This document shows positions 5,469-5,798 of a stretch of 5,798 bases of DNA, piece by piece. Under the pieces are notes generated by a model. The model worked only from the letters and a program-made list of their open reading frames with translations. It did no database searches and was not told the origin of the DNA. Made by a program: the position numbers and the translations under genes. Numbering within the stretch: the stretch's first letter is position 1; every line of letters starts with the position of its first letter. This stretch comes from Bacteriovoracaceae bacterium (GTDB taxonomy: Bacteria > Bdellovibrionota > UBA1018). The stretch is taken from NCBI GenBank assembly GCA_023250795.1, contig JAHFAB010000141.1:1-5798 (forward strand), given 5' to 3'.

Positions 5469-5798
5469 GATGAAAGTTTAGCACTGTTTTTAAGCTCAAT
5501 CCACTTGGACATGTATTTTGTACTTTGGTGCAAATGATGCTGAAGCATAGAACCGATCACGTTTTTCGCTCTCAACTCTTTGAGCTCTGCCTTGCACGCA
5601 CACAAGGCAGAAAGGAGGGTTTCTGTATTTTTAGCCTCATGATAAAACCGGTCTAAGATCTCATATCCATTTTTCTGTGCGGTGAGCCATAGCGTTTTCA
5701 CCCCGTAAAGCTCACAGGCAGAATTGGCAAATTCGTGGGCATTTTCTGCGATCAAACCTCCAAATTTTATGACGTCTGACTCCCCATCTACCATCCCC
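5399..5798 (-). CDS. Unknown mostly helical protein, probably 5'-truncated by the window
   Basis: The frame is open to the window edge. The first ATG inside is at 5794 and gives 131 residues, but with only four bases before it I cannot tell whether it is the true start. The sequence looks helical, without membrane segments or signal peptide, with paired cysteines in ALCACKAEL (65 and 67) and a His cluster in QHHLHQ (85-89). I do not recognise a family. It ends at TGA 5399-5401 and overlaps the phosphatase gene by 70 nt, so its last 23 or so residues (a polar tail, FLTEESNQNPTKITT) are encoded by the same bases as the PP2C N-terminus. It is the first visible gene of the operon leading to the phosphatase and dapF, so a regulatory or signalling role is possible but unproven. 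Confidence 0.6.
   Translation of the reverse strand, partial: GMVDGESDVIKFGGLIAENAHEFANSACELYGVKTLWLTAQKNGYEILDRFYHEAKNTETLLSALCACKAELKELRAKNVIGSMLQHHLHQSTKYMSKWIELKNSAKLSSCIPKPMEFLTEESNQNPTKITT

Overview
The window is gene-dense, at a mid-range GC content by eye, and looks like the chromosome of a diderm (Gram-negative) bacterium. It encodes paired ExbD/TolR inner-membrane proteins, a lipoprotein, an outer-membrane beta-barrel candidate and DapF for DAP-type peptidoglycan. The ExbD transmembrane style (Asp, then a run ending FLLKSY), a PP2C phosphatase fused to a cyclic-nucleotide domain, and the large repetitive lipoprotein would fit a Bdellovibrio-like or other former-deltaproteobacterial lineage. 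That placement is inference from family flavour; no marker gene here settles it.

Plus strand, left part (1-783): the C-terminal end of one ExbD/TolR-like protein runs into a second complete one, one base apart and with a good Shine-Dalgarno. This is the tail of a proton-motive-force motor operon whose ExbB/MotA-like partner should lie upstream of the window. A 151-bp gap (784-934) follows. It holds a small inverted repeat and a 42-bp near-perfect palindrome that encloses a consensus-like promoter.

Plus strand, middle (935-3329): a two-gene unit. The first gene encodes a predicted lipoprotein made almost entirely of seven 50-60-residue repeats, best read as a seven-bladed beta-propeller closed by its own N-terminal strand. 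The second starts at GTG 11 nt inside the first and encodes a secreted protein with a beta-sandwich-like N-terminal domain and a C-terminal outer-membrane barrel ending in Trp. The overlap suggests coupled translation and a joint job at the cell surface, perhaps ligand binding or adhesion. This is the least familiar part of the window.

Minus strand (5798 down to 3313): a tight three-gene run. A mostly helical unknown protein (5' end outside the window) overlaps by 70 nt a PP2C-type Ser/Thr phosphatase fused to a cNMP-binding domain. Two bases later comes dapF, the diaminopimelate epimerase of lysine and peptidoglycan synthesis. dapF converges on the outer-membrane protein gene, and their ends overlap by 17 bp with no visible terminator. 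I see no RNA genes, insertion sequences, CRISPR arrays or attachment sites.
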